DNA of 63,095 nucleotides, taken from Phellopilus nigrolimitatus (taxonomy: Eukaryota > Basidiomycota > Agaricomycetes > Hymenochaetales > Hymenochaetaceae). This document shows positions 1 through 9,088 of this stretch, piece by piece. Both the position numbers and the translations under genes were made by a program. Numbering within the stretch: position 1 is the stretch's first letter; each line of letters starts with the position of its first letter. The notes under the pieces were generated by a model. That model was not told the DNA's origin, searched no databases, and was given only the letters and a program-made list of their open reading frames with translations. The stretch spans positions 1 to 63,095 of the forward strand of contig JAJOHG010000148.1 in the NCBI GenBank assembly GCA_021029095.1, given 5' to 3'.

Positions 1-1
1 G

Positions 2-845
2 CAAAATCATTCGGCAGCTTCGTATCGAGTCGCTGTTTGCAATGAGATAGGGGCAGGAACGAGACGTGAGCCTCCAAGAGCGTTCGCGTTTTACCGCAAG
101 GCTGCTTCGCTTGGCGACACATCAGCGATGTACAAGCTTGGAATGGTCTTACTGTCGGGAGGGCTTGGGCAACCGATAAATCTTCGTGAGGCAGTTGCAT
201 GGCTACGGAGGGCTGCTGAGCAGGCGGACGAGGACAACCCGCATTCCTTACATGAACTTGGCTTGTTGCACGAAAACCCCGACTCCCAAATTGTTCCCTA
301 TGATCCGTTGTATGCCAAGGACCTATTTACGAAAGCGGCGCAGCTGGGTTACACGCAGTCCCAATATAAACTCGGGCAATGCTACGAATATGGATCCCTG
401 GCATGTTCAGTCGATCCTCGAAGATCGATTGGTTGGTACACCAGAGCAGCGGAAAAGGGGGATGCTGAGGCCGAGCTCGCTCTCAGCGGGTGGTATTTGA
501 CAGGAAGCGACGCTGTCCTCAAACAGAGCGACTCGGAGGCTTATTTATGGGCTCGACGAGCAGCAAACAAAGGTTTAAGCAAGGCCGAGTACGCTGTGGG
601 TTACTATGCTGAAATTGGCATAGGTGTCAAACAAGACATCGAGCTAGCAAAGAGGTGGTACATGCGTGCGGCGGGTGAGTCCTGCGTTCGACTTTCGGCT
701 TATCAATCATTGAGTTTTTTGTAAAGCGCAAGGGAATAAGCGAGCGATGAACCGGTTAACAGAGTTAAAACGCATGGGCAATCGACGAGGTGTAACAGCC
801 AGACCGACCCGACAACAGGCTAAGGACGAATGTGTTGTTTGCTAA
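2..845 (+). CDS. Skt5/Chs4-like chitin synthase activator, Sel1 repeats, 5'-partial
   Basis: The reading frame is open from base 2, so the N-terminus lies outside the window. The translation is a run of Sel1-like repeats, each with an A-X-X-X-Y/W-[YL]-X-X-A-A pattern (for example YRKAASLGD, WLRRAAEQ, WYTRAAEKGDAEA, WYMRAA). This is the repeat pattern of Skt5/Chs4, which recruits and activates chitin synthase III at the plasma membrane. A 52-nt intron (675 gtgagt to 726 ag) restores the repeat as MRAAAQGNKRAMNRLTEL, and the frame then ends at 843-845. The last four residues are CVVC, a CaaX prenylation box as expected for this family. Without the intron the frame would stop at 724 and lose the box. 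Other Sel1 proteins exist, but the CaaX end favours Skt5. Confidence 0.85.
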
Positions 846-1342
846 CATGATACAACTACATTCATTGGACGAGAAAAGACTTGGCCATTTCTCGCTTGTC
901 GCAATGAGCACGCTTATAGAGTGCCGACACCTTTATACTATTGCTCAGTTACTTTTGTGCCATTGTTCGTTGATTACATTTAGGTCTTTCGTACACTGGG
1001 TCTGCAATTAATTCATGCCCTTTATGATAATACTCTGAATGGTGGAATACTTTTCAGCCCAACATATACTCCGAGTAAAGGAACTTCTGAACAGTTCTCT
1101 AATGCAGAACAAGTTTTTACAACTATTGTTAGGATTAGTGTTCTTAAATAAAGGTCAGGCCAGGCCAGAGCAGAGCACTTTTCCACCTGACCCTGACCTG
1201 GCCAGGTCGGGATTTTCTAAATCTTTGCAGACCTTGACCCGACCACTGTGACCTGCTGCTGATCTGACCCAAGCAGGTTAGGCCAGGGTCAACCCGGGGT
1301 CCACTCCCCTGTGGAACCCACACTAGTTAGGTGGATACCTGG
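846..1342. other. Intergenic; GACCTGG-rich motif array at about 1150-1300
   Basis: No convincing gene. From about 1155 to 1300 the DNA is dominated by variants of a short word (caggtc, ggccagg, gacctg, gacccg) on both strands, the same style of composition as the ends of the hAT-like element that begins at 1351. It may be the remains of a further related element with a different motif set, but no ends or target duplication were identified. The rest is AT-rich spacer downstream of the Skt5-like gene. Confidence 0.4.
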
Positions 1343-2196
1343 GTAGGAGGTAGGGCTCACCACGAGTCCACCCGCGGGTTGAACCGGACCCGTTGGCGGG
1401 TCACCCGTGACAAAAAAACCTCGACCCGGACCCGTCTCGACCTGGATCCGTTGGGACATGGATCCGCGGGTCCTCAGAAACCCGTGGGTGCGGGTCAAGC
1501 AGGTCGACGGTTAGTTCACGAGTCCTGACGGGTTTTTGCAGCATAAGCCAAATGCGTCAGTCCAAATTGCAACGGTAAAATAAGAGCATGGTTAAACCGG
1601 AAAACACGTACACCAGTCCTGCCAGATGAACATGCTGGCGGTCAGGATGAAGCGCTGCCCGCCTGCCGCGGGCACCTCGAGCACACACACATGGCCAAGC
1701 GAGACGTCGCGCACGTCGAACCACGAGACCTGTACCTTCGCGAGCTCCTCCGGCGTCTTCTTCTGTGTCAGGATCGCCTCGTAGAAGAGCACGACACTGC
1801 TGTTGAGCGTGGCGGGCGAGGCGACTTTGTGCAGAATCGGGTTGAAGACCTAGTAGACGGGATTAGAGGACTCGGAGAACAGAGGGAGGACATACGAAGG
1901 GCGGGTTCAGCGCGACGAGTCCCACGAGATCTCGGACTTGTGCTGCTCGACGAAATCCCACGTGGCTGCATGCTCGTCAGCGTTCTGCCAGACGGGGATC
2001 TCACAAGGCAAACGCACCCTTCTCGGCAAGCGCCTTCGACGCGCGGTACTTGGCGGACTGCGATGCGGTGCAGCCCTGCTCGCGCACCTCGGCGGCGCTC
2101 TCTGTTGGATTATATAATCCATTGCTTATCAATCATTGATAATGTCATAAATTGTGTGCACTAGGAATAAACCCTAGACTCCTCAATGATACTCAT

Positions 2197-2269
2197 GGCT
2201 GGATAGCTCAGTGGTTAGAGCTACCGGTATATAACTGGGAGGTCGTTGGTTCAATCCCAACTCCAGGCA
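2197..2269 (+). tRNA. tRNA-like gene, anticodon probably TAT (Ile)
   Basis: The 73 nt fold as a cloverleaf by eye: D arm GCTC/GAGC, anticodon stem ACCGG/CTGGG with one mismatch, and a perfect T arm GTTGG-TTCAATC-CCAAC. The acceptor is GGCTGGA against TCCAGGC, with one G-G mismatch. The A-box (TAGCTCAGTGGTTAG) and B-box (GGTTCAATCCC) are intact. The anticodon loop reads TATATAA, placing TAT at 34-36 but with A instead of the invariant T at 33. That makes a normal translational role doubtful, so it may be a tRNA-derived promoter inside a small retroelement. A T run follows. Confidence 0.6.
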
Positions 2270-2272
2270 TTG

Positions 2273-2276
2273 TTTT
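2273..2276 (+). terminator. TTTT Pol III terminator after tRNA-like gene
   Basis: Four T residues begin four bases after the discriminator of the tRNA-like sequence, the usual place for RNA polymerase III termination. Confidence 0.5.
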
Positions 2277-2930
2277 CACTTATGTTGCTAATACTCTCCT
2301 CGTTCCACGTGCGCTTGTGGAGCTCCCCACGGTCCAACGAGCCCGTGACGGCCGCGCCCGAGGACAGCACTGCGATGTGCTGCAGCTGCGGGCCGCTGCC
2401 GTATGTGGGAGATACGGGTCAGTTGGGGACAAAAGGACGGGCGGAAGGAGCAGGGGTGTGCTTACGCATGCTTCAGCGCGGACTCGAGGATGCCGACTGT
2501 ATCCTTCACGGCGGCCCAATGAGCTCGTTCGGGTCGTCCGCGCTAAAGTGGAACGGTGACGCGGTGTGCGTGATTGCGTCGACGCCCTGCACAGCCGCGT
2601 TGAACGCGCCCGGCTGCGTGATGTCCGGCACCTCCATGATCTCGAGCTTGTCCACGTACGCCTTGAAGAGGCTACGGACGTGCGTGGCCTTGCTCTCCGC
2701 GCGCACGCTGTACCCGCGCTTGAGGAGGTCCTGCATGAGCCACAGCGCAATGAAAACCTGTGAACTACCCGCAGGAATTGAAAAATTACAAATTCTCGAC
2801 CCGGACCCGTGACAACCCGTTTCCCACAGATCACCCGTTGACGGGTGATCCGTGAATACGGATCTGTAGTCCGGGTTTGGTCACGGATCTCCACGGGTTT
2901 TAAGGACTCGTGGTGAGCTCTAGTAGGAGG

Positions 2931-3542
2931 CACCTGGTTTACCTGCGGATCCCACACTGTCTTACCTAGTTAGGCGCGTACCTCAGTAGGAGGTGCCTCG
3001 CTAGTTAGGTTACTTATCCTCTAAACTGCCTACACCACCGTTACTACCTCAGATAACTCTTGGGGACTTGAGTTGTGCATAGGCCTGGAGCATGCTGGTC
3101 ACCAGCCACAGTATTTGTTGTCACCGGTGACCGTTGCCACCCCATCACCACCATCATGCTTTGATGCTGTGCTCCACATTGGCCCACCCTCCACTTCATC
3201 TTCCTTGGCTTCTCACGCTGCCAATCACGCGAGTCTTCCCACTGATCACACAACACAGTCCGCATGCTGGCGTGCTCAACATCGCCAACGACAAAGACGG
3301 CTATCCTGCTCATTCCTGCTCTGTTTTGCTTCATTTCTTTTGCATTGTGTGGCATCTACCGAGCATCTTCTTGTTGGAATTTCTGCGAACCCTCAAAAAC
3401 TGTTTCGGGGTAATGGACAAATCGGGTAGATTAGTAAGCGACTAGCATATAGGCCGACTGTCTGTAACTGTTGAGCGCAATGACCGGGTAGGGGTGAAAA
3501 GCCTCAACACCTGGCAATCAGACTGTGTCCAATGGATGAGTG
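2931..3542. other. Non-coding; degenerate TAGTTAGG/GTAGGAGG repeats, then unassigned sequence
   Basis: 2931-3030 holds imperfect repeats of ctagttagg and gtaggaggtgcc that match the sequence just left of the element at 1351 and probably represent the older repeat it inserted into. 3040-3430 contains frames of about 100 codons on both strands, none with recognisable features. 3430-3542 is the flank of the copia remnant. Confidence 0.4.
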
Positions 3543-5157
3543 TGTGAGGCGAAGTGGTCTCACAACAAACACAGACAGTGACCTGAAGCGCGCAAGGAGT
3601 CCAACCGCATATGAGATGTCAGGACGCGTTGCCACAGCCAGATACATGAGTGCACCAATCAGCTGCCTGTAGGGGACAGTCTTCATGAATGCGATCTCTT
3701 CTGGAGTGAGGGGCCCATGGACTTGCTGAGACGATGGCCTTCTGGTAGTGGAGTGGAAACCTCGCCGCATCCAGCCATTTCAAAGTGCTCAAGTAAGTCA
3801 GTGATGTACTGGCGCTGAGATAGGGATAGGGATCGGATTGAGCGGTCTCTCTCAATATGGACGCCAAGCAGGAAGGAGGTAGGGCCGAGGTCGCACAGTT
3901 TGAAGTGCTTTTCAAGTTCGCGCTTGACAAACAAGAATTGCTCCTTTGCAGCAATGGTCATGTCATCCACATAGACTGGAATGATGATGCGCACGTCGTC
4001 GCGTCTGTAGACCCAAATGCTGTTGTCGCAGCGAACCAAGGAGAAGCCCATGCCCTTCAACACAGAGTCGAGTTTCTTGTGCCATTGGCGCCCAGCTTGC
4101 TTAAGACCATAGATCGCCTTAGCAAGCTTAAGCACAAAGTCAGCGCCATAGTACTCCTCAAACCCTTCTGGCTGATCCATATAGACGTCATGATCCAAGT
4201 CACCATTGAGAAACGCAGTGGAGATGTCAATGCTGAACAACTCCAGGTCCTCAATTGCAGCCAAGGCAAGTATAGCGTGAAGTGCAGCCCACTTGGCAGT
4301 AGGAGCAAACACCTGTGCAAACTCTAAGCCAGGGCGCTGTGAGTAGCCCTTTGCCACCAATCGCGCCTTATGCCTGTCCACTGAACCATCTGCCTTGCGC
4401 TTGAGTTTGAACACCCACCGACAGCCAATGGTCTTACGACCAGTAGGAAGTCTGACTGGGGTGAAGGTGCCATTCTCAACAAGACTGATAAACTCGTCCA
4501 TTGCAGCCTGTTCCCAGAGGGAAGCGTCAGGACGTCCCTTGATGTCTCTCCAGTGTACTGGCTCAGGACCATACTGGGTGCGCACCTCCGCAGAGAAGAC
4601 ATGCTCAAAGCAGTTTGTAGACTTCAACACATGATTGTGTGCGTCCTCAAAACTGATGTAGCAGTCCTCAAGTGCCGCATTTGCCCCAAAGTCCATAAGT
4701 CCAGCAAACATAAGCACCTCAGCCTGCATCTCATCCTCAGACATGATGTCTAACTCGTCACTGCGCTCAATCACAGGCTCAGGTGTAGGTGCTGCTGCTG
4801 GTGCTGGTGCAGCTGGAGCCCTAGGAATGCGACGACCTGGATAATCTGCAAGTGGATTAATCACTGCATCTCTGTACCCATGCAAGGGACGCGGCTGAGG
4901 GCGCCAAGACGTTGAAGGCCAAGAAGGCACTTCAGGTGCAGGTGTAGACTCAGGTGCAGGAGTAGAAGCAGGAGGTTCCTTAGGTCATTTCGCAGGAGGA
5001 GGGTGAGCAGAGGGAGAGGACACAGGAGGGTCAGGAGGGACATCAGATGGTGCTCGCTCGCGCTTTACAGCAGGCCGAGTTGGAGTCACTGGAGGTGGTG
5101 CAGGGCGAAAAGGAGGAGTGACTGGAGCTGGTGGAGGACGAGCAGGAGGAGTGGCAG
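3543..5157 (-). mobile_element. Ty1/copia copy A, deleted and truncated
   Basis: The minus-strand translation gives the end of the integrase C-terminal proline-rich region and most of the reverse transcriptase, including FAQVFAPTAKW, STAFLNGDLD and the YVDD box (VYVDDMTIAAKEQF). Compared with copy B, the 44 bp of 3' LTR at 3543-3586 are joined directly to RT sequence, deleting RNase H; the junction has a CTGA microhomology. One base is missing near 3710, giving a frameshift after LSKSMGP, and two codons (SK) are missing after TIAAK. Both of these changes are shared with copy C. On the 5' side the copy stops where a gypsy LTR begins. An in-frame TGA is present at the same site as in copies B and C. 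Non-functional. Confidence 0.9.
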
Positions 5158-5737
5158 TGTCATGACCCATGACATAAGCTTAGCTAATGATGGATGATGT
5201 CAGCAAACTGGCCTCATCCCTGAAACTAATTTGCATGGAAGCTACTTTGCGCAGAAGTTTGTGCCAACCCTGAAACTGGTTTGCATAGAAGCTCATAGAA
5301 ACTCATAGAAGCTACTTTGCGTATCTACTCCTTTGCATAGAAACTGACCAGTTTACTTTGCTTGCAAACTATAGTGCAAACTACTGTCTCTAATATTAGC
5401 TGCCATGTATATAAGCTGGGCCCTGGGCACCAGGGAACAGCAGAATTGTTAACTCGTGTTTTACCTGCTTATAGTCTGCTATAACTTGAACTCAGAACCT
5501 AGATACTATATTTGTTGCGACATCTTTGGAACACTAACCTACACCTGTGTTTCTAAGTATCTCACCTGATTCAGTCCACACACTCTATCCTGGTCAAAGC
5601 GTAGGCAACAGCTCTCATCCTGTTTAGTCTTCCTAGGCGACTCTTTAGATCTCACCTAAGCCAACACTGTTCAAGATATATCTGGTAATTATTACTCTTG
5701 TGATTACTAATCCTTTTGTATAGGTAGGATCCTCACA
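5158..5737 (+). repeat. 5' LTR of a Ty3/gypsy-like element
   Basis: A 580-bp segment starting TGTCATGACCC and ending GGATCCTCACA, followed about 120 bp later by a gag gene. Its last 210 bp recur at 40712-40920 as a partial LTR. It contains a plausible TATA (ATGTATATAAGC near 5405). It directly abuts, and probably truncated, copia copy A. Confidence 0.75.
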
Positions 5738-5860
5738 GTTTAACAATTCTCCAACTACGTCTTTGATCTCTATTGGTACCAATCAATCAACCCAACCAAC
5801 CAACCAATCAATCAACACAACCAACCAACTTATCAAACATCCAAATCTATTCAATCAAGC

Positions 5861-7492
5861 ATGGGTAGAGCAGGACAATCAGCCCCTTCAGGAACTGACA
5901 GGGCACAGACTAGATCTCAATCTGCTGATATATTGAATCAAGAAGCCGCTCAGAAAGGAAAAGAGAAGCGTTCTCAAGAACTGGATATAGATCTGCAGGA
6001 CAGAATTTCATCCATGATAGAACAAGAGACAAGTGTGCAGTTCTTAGATATTAACAATAAGCTTGAAGCACACCAAGAGCAAATTAGGGGTGTTGAAGAG
6101 CAGTTAAGGGAATTACACTCAGAAATGGAGAGCACTACAGAGAAATTAGATGCAATTATGAACTTGTTGCAAGCGAAAGAAAATAGGGCTCAAAAAGATC
6201 ATAGACAGCCTGATTTTGAAGAGGAGCCTTCTCCAGAGTTGAGACATCATGATGAAGAAGATGACCAGCATGATGATTGGCAACAATACCATCCATCACC
6301 ACCATCTTCTATGCGTGATACCCGGCCTCCTCCTCCACATGAGCCACAGTTTCCCAGACAGCGTTCAGCCAATCTGTCACACTCTCCAAGCCCAGAAATT
6401 CAAGAACTTACTCGCACAATCTCAAACCTTCTCAAACAAACATCTACACAGCCTGGATCTAATACTTCTCAAGCTAGACCAACAAATTCTGTGACAGCAG
6501 AACTCTCAAGAGAAAAGGCTATTGATATCAAGGACCCTGAGAGCTTTACAGGGCGTGACCCAAACAAGCTAAAAATATTCTTAGCTCAGCTTCAAACTGT
6601 CTATTCAGCTAAACCTTACACCTATCTGAAGGACTCAGACAAAATCTGGTATGCTGTCTCCCGCACTACAGATATTGCCCACAAACATTTCCAAAATGCA
6701 ATCATAAACATGTCAAATGGGTTATCTGCACCACCTTATATGCACTCATACTCTGATTTTGTCCAAGAATTAAAACAGTTCTTTGTTGGCTCTGACCAAG
6801 AGCGTATAGCTGAAGATGAAATAAGACAACTTGCCATGCGTCAAGGACAGCGTGTTCAGAAGTACATCATTGACTTCACAGAACTTGCTCAACAAACAGA
6901 GTGGAATGACCAAGCTTTGGCATCTCAATTTTATGCAGGGCTCATTGATTCTCTCAAAAAGGCCATTTCCACATATCCAACCGGTCGGCCTAAGACCCTA
7001 GATAGACTGAAGAGTTTGGCACTCAAGATTGATAATAGAGTTGCTGAGTATGAGCGTGAACAGCGCCTTGGAGGTCGCTCAAGTTATAATCCTCCACAGC
7101 AATCTGTGTCAAGGAAGCCTTTTGGAACTCAGCAGAACCAATCTTACTCAGAAGATCTTCCTCAAGGATCAGCCAGTCAGAATCCTCATAACTTTCAGAA
7201 ACCACAGCCTCAGCCTGCAGAAAACTTAAACTCTGATGGTATCTTAAAGGAAACAGACACGGAGCAAAGTAATCTGCGCAAACCTCACTCCTCCACTTCT
7301 CAACCACAGCATACTTTTGGACGTGCAGCAGTTATTGAAAATGAGTTTTTCCATACAGATGAAGTGTTCTCTGATCCTCCTTCGGCTGATGACAACTTGG
7401 AAGTTGAACCTATGGACCCTGGACCACCTGATGACCATACCCCTAATGAGGTTATTCCTAACTCGGAAAACTTTGGGGCAGGTCCAGAATGA
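5861..7492 (+). CDS. Gag protein of Ty3/gypsy-like element
   Basis: A 543-codon frame just downstream of the LTR. Residues about 55-115 form a heptad-rich coiled coil, followed by a His/Asp/Pro-rich linker. Residues about 215-400 resemble the retrotransposon gag core (ESFTGRDPNKLKIFLAQL, FVQELKQFFVG, FTELAQQTEW, ALASQFYAGL), which packages the element RNA. No CCHC zinc knuckle is visible in the C-terminal 140 residues, which are acidic and proline-rich. No protease, RT or integrase follows, so the element depends on a relative for pol. The frame is free of stops, suggesting either recent insertion or selection on gag. Confidence 0.8.
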   Translation: MGRAGQSAPSGTDRAQTRSQSADILNQEAAQKGKEKRSQELDIDLQDRISSMIEQETSVQFLDINNKLEAHQEQIRGVEEQLRELHSEMESTTEKLDAIMNLLQAKENRAQKDHRQPDFEEEPSPELRHHDEEDDQHDDWQQYHPSPPSSMRDTRPPPPHEPQFPRQRSANLSHSPSPEIQELTRTISNLLKQTSTQPGSNTSQARPTNSVTAELSREKAIDIKDPESFTGRDPNKLKIFLAQLQTVYSAKPYTYLKDSDKIWYAVSRTTDIAHKHFQNAIINMSNGLSAPPYMHSYSDFVQELKQFFVGSDQERIAEDEIRQLAMRQGQRVQKYIIDFTELAQQTEWNDQALASQFYAGLIDSLKKAISTYPTGRPKTLDRLKSLALKIDNRVAEYEREQRLGGRSSYNPPQQSVSRKPFGTQQNQSYSEDLPQGSASQNPHNFQKPQPQPAENLNSDGILKETDTEQSNLRKPHSSTSQPQHTFGRAAVIENEFFHTDEVFSDPPSADDNLEVEPMDPGPPDDHTPNEVIPNSENFGAGPE

Positions 7493-7734
7493 ATGATGTA
7501 TGGGTCCGGGCCTGCCATATAAATTCAAACCATACAATATCCCACATTTTTCTTTTTTCTATACCTTCAATTCCCTATACAATTTCCAAAAAAGCTAATC
7601 AACTACGTCTCTCTCTTCTATTTTCTTCTAACTACCTTCACCAACAACATAGGAAGCCAGACGCAATGACATGTCGGGACAACATGCACCCTAAAGGGGG
7701 GGAAGGCACTTATGCCTTATCAAAACCTCATAAG

Positions 7735-7908
7735 ACAACTCACCCTACCAAGAAACTGGATTGGAAACAGCTTGGACTTCTTGAAGCACTTAAGCGTGTC
7801 TATGCCAATGCATACAGGATCAAATTGCCATATTTTATGAAGGCTCCATGTAATGTATTCCATGTGTCGCTCTTGGAACAAGTGGAAAATGCATGCGAGT
7901 TCTCCTAG
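7735..7908 (+). pseudogene. Gypsy pol C-terminal remnant
   Basis: The frame contains KLDWKQLGLLEALKRV, NAYRIKLP and FHVSLLEQ, the short module found after the integrase core in many fungal gypsy elements. The other roughly 3 kb of pol is absent, so the element spanning 5158-7908 has a large internal deletion. The 3' LTR was not found. Confidence 0.65.
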
Positions 7909-7959
7909 AATTCCATCGGGACAACCTCAACAAGCCTCAAGACCCTCTTTTACCTAATC

Positions 7960-8500
7960 CAGTCCTCCAACCCTATACCATTCCTTTGTCCTCACCATCC
8001 TTCCCACTGAATGCACTCGCTAATACAGAAAACATCAAAACATATCCCTCATCTAAATTATGACACGTACGTTTGACAAACAGATCACAGTCCCTATCCA
8101 GCGTTGCCAGGTCAACCTCACCCAGGTCCAAATCACTTGTACTACCATGACGGAACTGAGGCATCTCCCTTGATCGCTGTCAGAACTATAGCTGTCAAAC
8201 TCTGGTACGAACTTACCCATTTGGCAAATGGTTTCCCAAGGAGTGGCGAAGACGGCTCAAGTGAACTACACCATCTTCCTCTTCAGCCTGACACTCCAAG
8301 TGTGGAATTATGTGGCAGTAACACCAAGCGTTGAAGACTATGAAGAGTACCAGAAAGAGTACTGGAACAGTGACTGCGGCGACGATAATACCGGTTGCGA
8401 TCATGGTTGACAGGAAGAAGCACTTGCATTCGCTTGTGATTACAGACATCATTTTCTATGTAATAATCACGTGCGCTTCTACAACATTTTTAGACAAGGT
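7960..8500 (+). repeat. Dispersed repeat family F, copy 1
   Basis: This segment matches 33160-33427 plus 34269-34490 by eye at high identity. In that second copy it is split by an R-family insertion. A plus-strand frame near 8310-8400 reads VTPSVEDYEEYQKEYWNSDC, while copy 2 reads MTPSIEDYEEYQKDYWDSDC. The differences (V/I, E/D, N/D) are conservative, which hints that the frame once coded for protein. Family unknown. Confidence 0.6.
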
Positions 8501-8571
8501 TCAAAAGCACCCTAAAAATCCAGATTCGGACCATGACAAAAAATCAGGAAACTCTAAAATCACTCACCATG

Positions 8572-8782
8572 TTATTCGGCTCTTCCCAAGGGCTTGCACC
8601 AGAGCTCCTCCTGACCAGTAAGCGCTGCATAAAATCCAGCCTGCTCTCCAGTGGCCTTGCAGACTTTCCCCAGCATCAGATAAGCCCTCATCTCTGCCGG
8701 TGACAACCCCTCCCCAGCCGATTGGTCAAGTGTGTGTGATACGACCCGCTGCAACGCATCCTGTATTTTTACCAGCGCGTCC
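8572..8782 (-). pseudogene. Small unrecognised protein, N-terminus lost to copia insertion
   Basis: The minus-strand frame reads QDALVKIQDALQRVVSHTL, then SPAEMRAYLMLGKVC and EELWCKPL. It is homologous to the frame at 29806-30029 (EAVQVVIAHTL, TEAEMRAYLTLGKRC, HEFWCQLL). Its 5' end coincides with the LTR of copia B at 8782/8783, so the insertion cut it. Function unknown; it may belong to another transposable element, since both copies sit in repeats. Confidence 0.45.
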
Positions 8783-9060
8783 TGTGAGGCTGAGTGGTCT
8801 CACAACAAACACAGACAGTGACCTGAGTCCAATGGATGAGTGCAAAAGATTATATATTATGGAAACTAAACATGCCTGAGTCCAATGGATGAGTGCAAAA
8901 GATAGAGAGCACCATCCATGGACTCTGCCGCTTCAAGGGAAGCATTACATAATACATCAACATGTCAGGTGACGCAGAACAACAAGTCAGGAGTTCAAGT
9001 CACCTGGTACGCAAAATAATAAAAGGAAATAAAGTGTCCAAGATCATACTATATCCAATA
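8783..9060 (-). repeat. 3' LTR of copia B
   Basis: 278 bp, running TATTGG to CCTCACA on the minus strand. It contains a direct repeat of about 27 bp (ctgagtccaatggatgagtg and following), present twice with about 25 bp between. It differs from the 5' LTR at positions such as gctga/gcgga and acctgg/acccgg. Confidence 0.9.
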
Positions 9061-9088
9061 CTCCCCCCTGATCTGACACGCCTGTCAA

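Larger units (their letters stand above)
2103..2293. mobile_element. 191-bp LTR-like insertion with embedded tRNA, 5-bp TSD
   Basis: This segment interrupts the reductase fragment between codons that otherwise join cleanly (WNEES on one side, AAEVREQG on the other). It is flanked by CTCTC at 2098-2102 and 2294-2298. It starts TGTTGG and ends CTAATA, so read on the minus strand it runs TATTAG to CCAACA. These ends resemble copia LTR ends (the copia LTRs in this window run TATTGG to CTCACA). A 5-bp duplication fits LTR retrotransposon integrase. It contains a tRNA fold on the plus strand. It may be a solo LTR of a very small LTR element, or a tRNA-derived short element. Confidence 0.6.
1592..2775 (-). 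pseudogene. Gre2/dihydroflavonol-reductase-like NAD(P)-dependent reductase fragment
   Basis: Read on the minus strand from about 2775, the pieces match the extended short-chain reductase family: FIALWLMQDLLKRGYSV, then GVDAITHTASPFHF, LQHIAVLSSGAAVT, AKYRASKALAEK (the Y-X-X-X-K catalytic pair) and ATLNSSVVLFYEA with a C-terminal VLEVPAAGGQRFILTA. Family members reduce ketones or aldehydes with NAD(P)H. The N-terminal glycine-rich nucleotide loop is missing because the gene is cut by the transposon end just before FIALWL. Introns are still present, so capture was at the DNA level. Damage: one G is lost near 2518 (ATTGGGCCGCCG), shifting the frame, and a 191-bp insertion splits the coding sequence at 2103-2293. 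Not expected to make a working enzyme. Confidence 0.8.
1351..2922. mobile_element. Non-autonomous hAT-like element carrying a captured reductase fragment
   Basis: The left end reads TAGGGCTCACCACGAGTCC and the right end is its near-exact inverse, GGACTCGTGGTGAGCTCTA. The 8 bp outside each end are identical (GTAGGAGG at 1343-1350 and 2923-2930), a target duplication length typical of hAT transposons. The first about 175 bp and last about 160 bp consist of variants of ACCCG/ACCCGTG words. Between these terminal segments lies about 1.2 kb of an unrelated reductase gene on the minus strand, with introns retained. No transposase is present, so mobility would need help in trans. The element at 37107-40499 has the same two end segments in the opposite orientation. 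Assignment to hAT rests on TSD length and TIR style only. Confidence 0.8.

Noticed and set aside
1351..1530. 1351-1530 as a stand-alone element
   Set aside because: Its only matching 8-bp flank lies at 2923-2930, showing it is the left end of a larger element.
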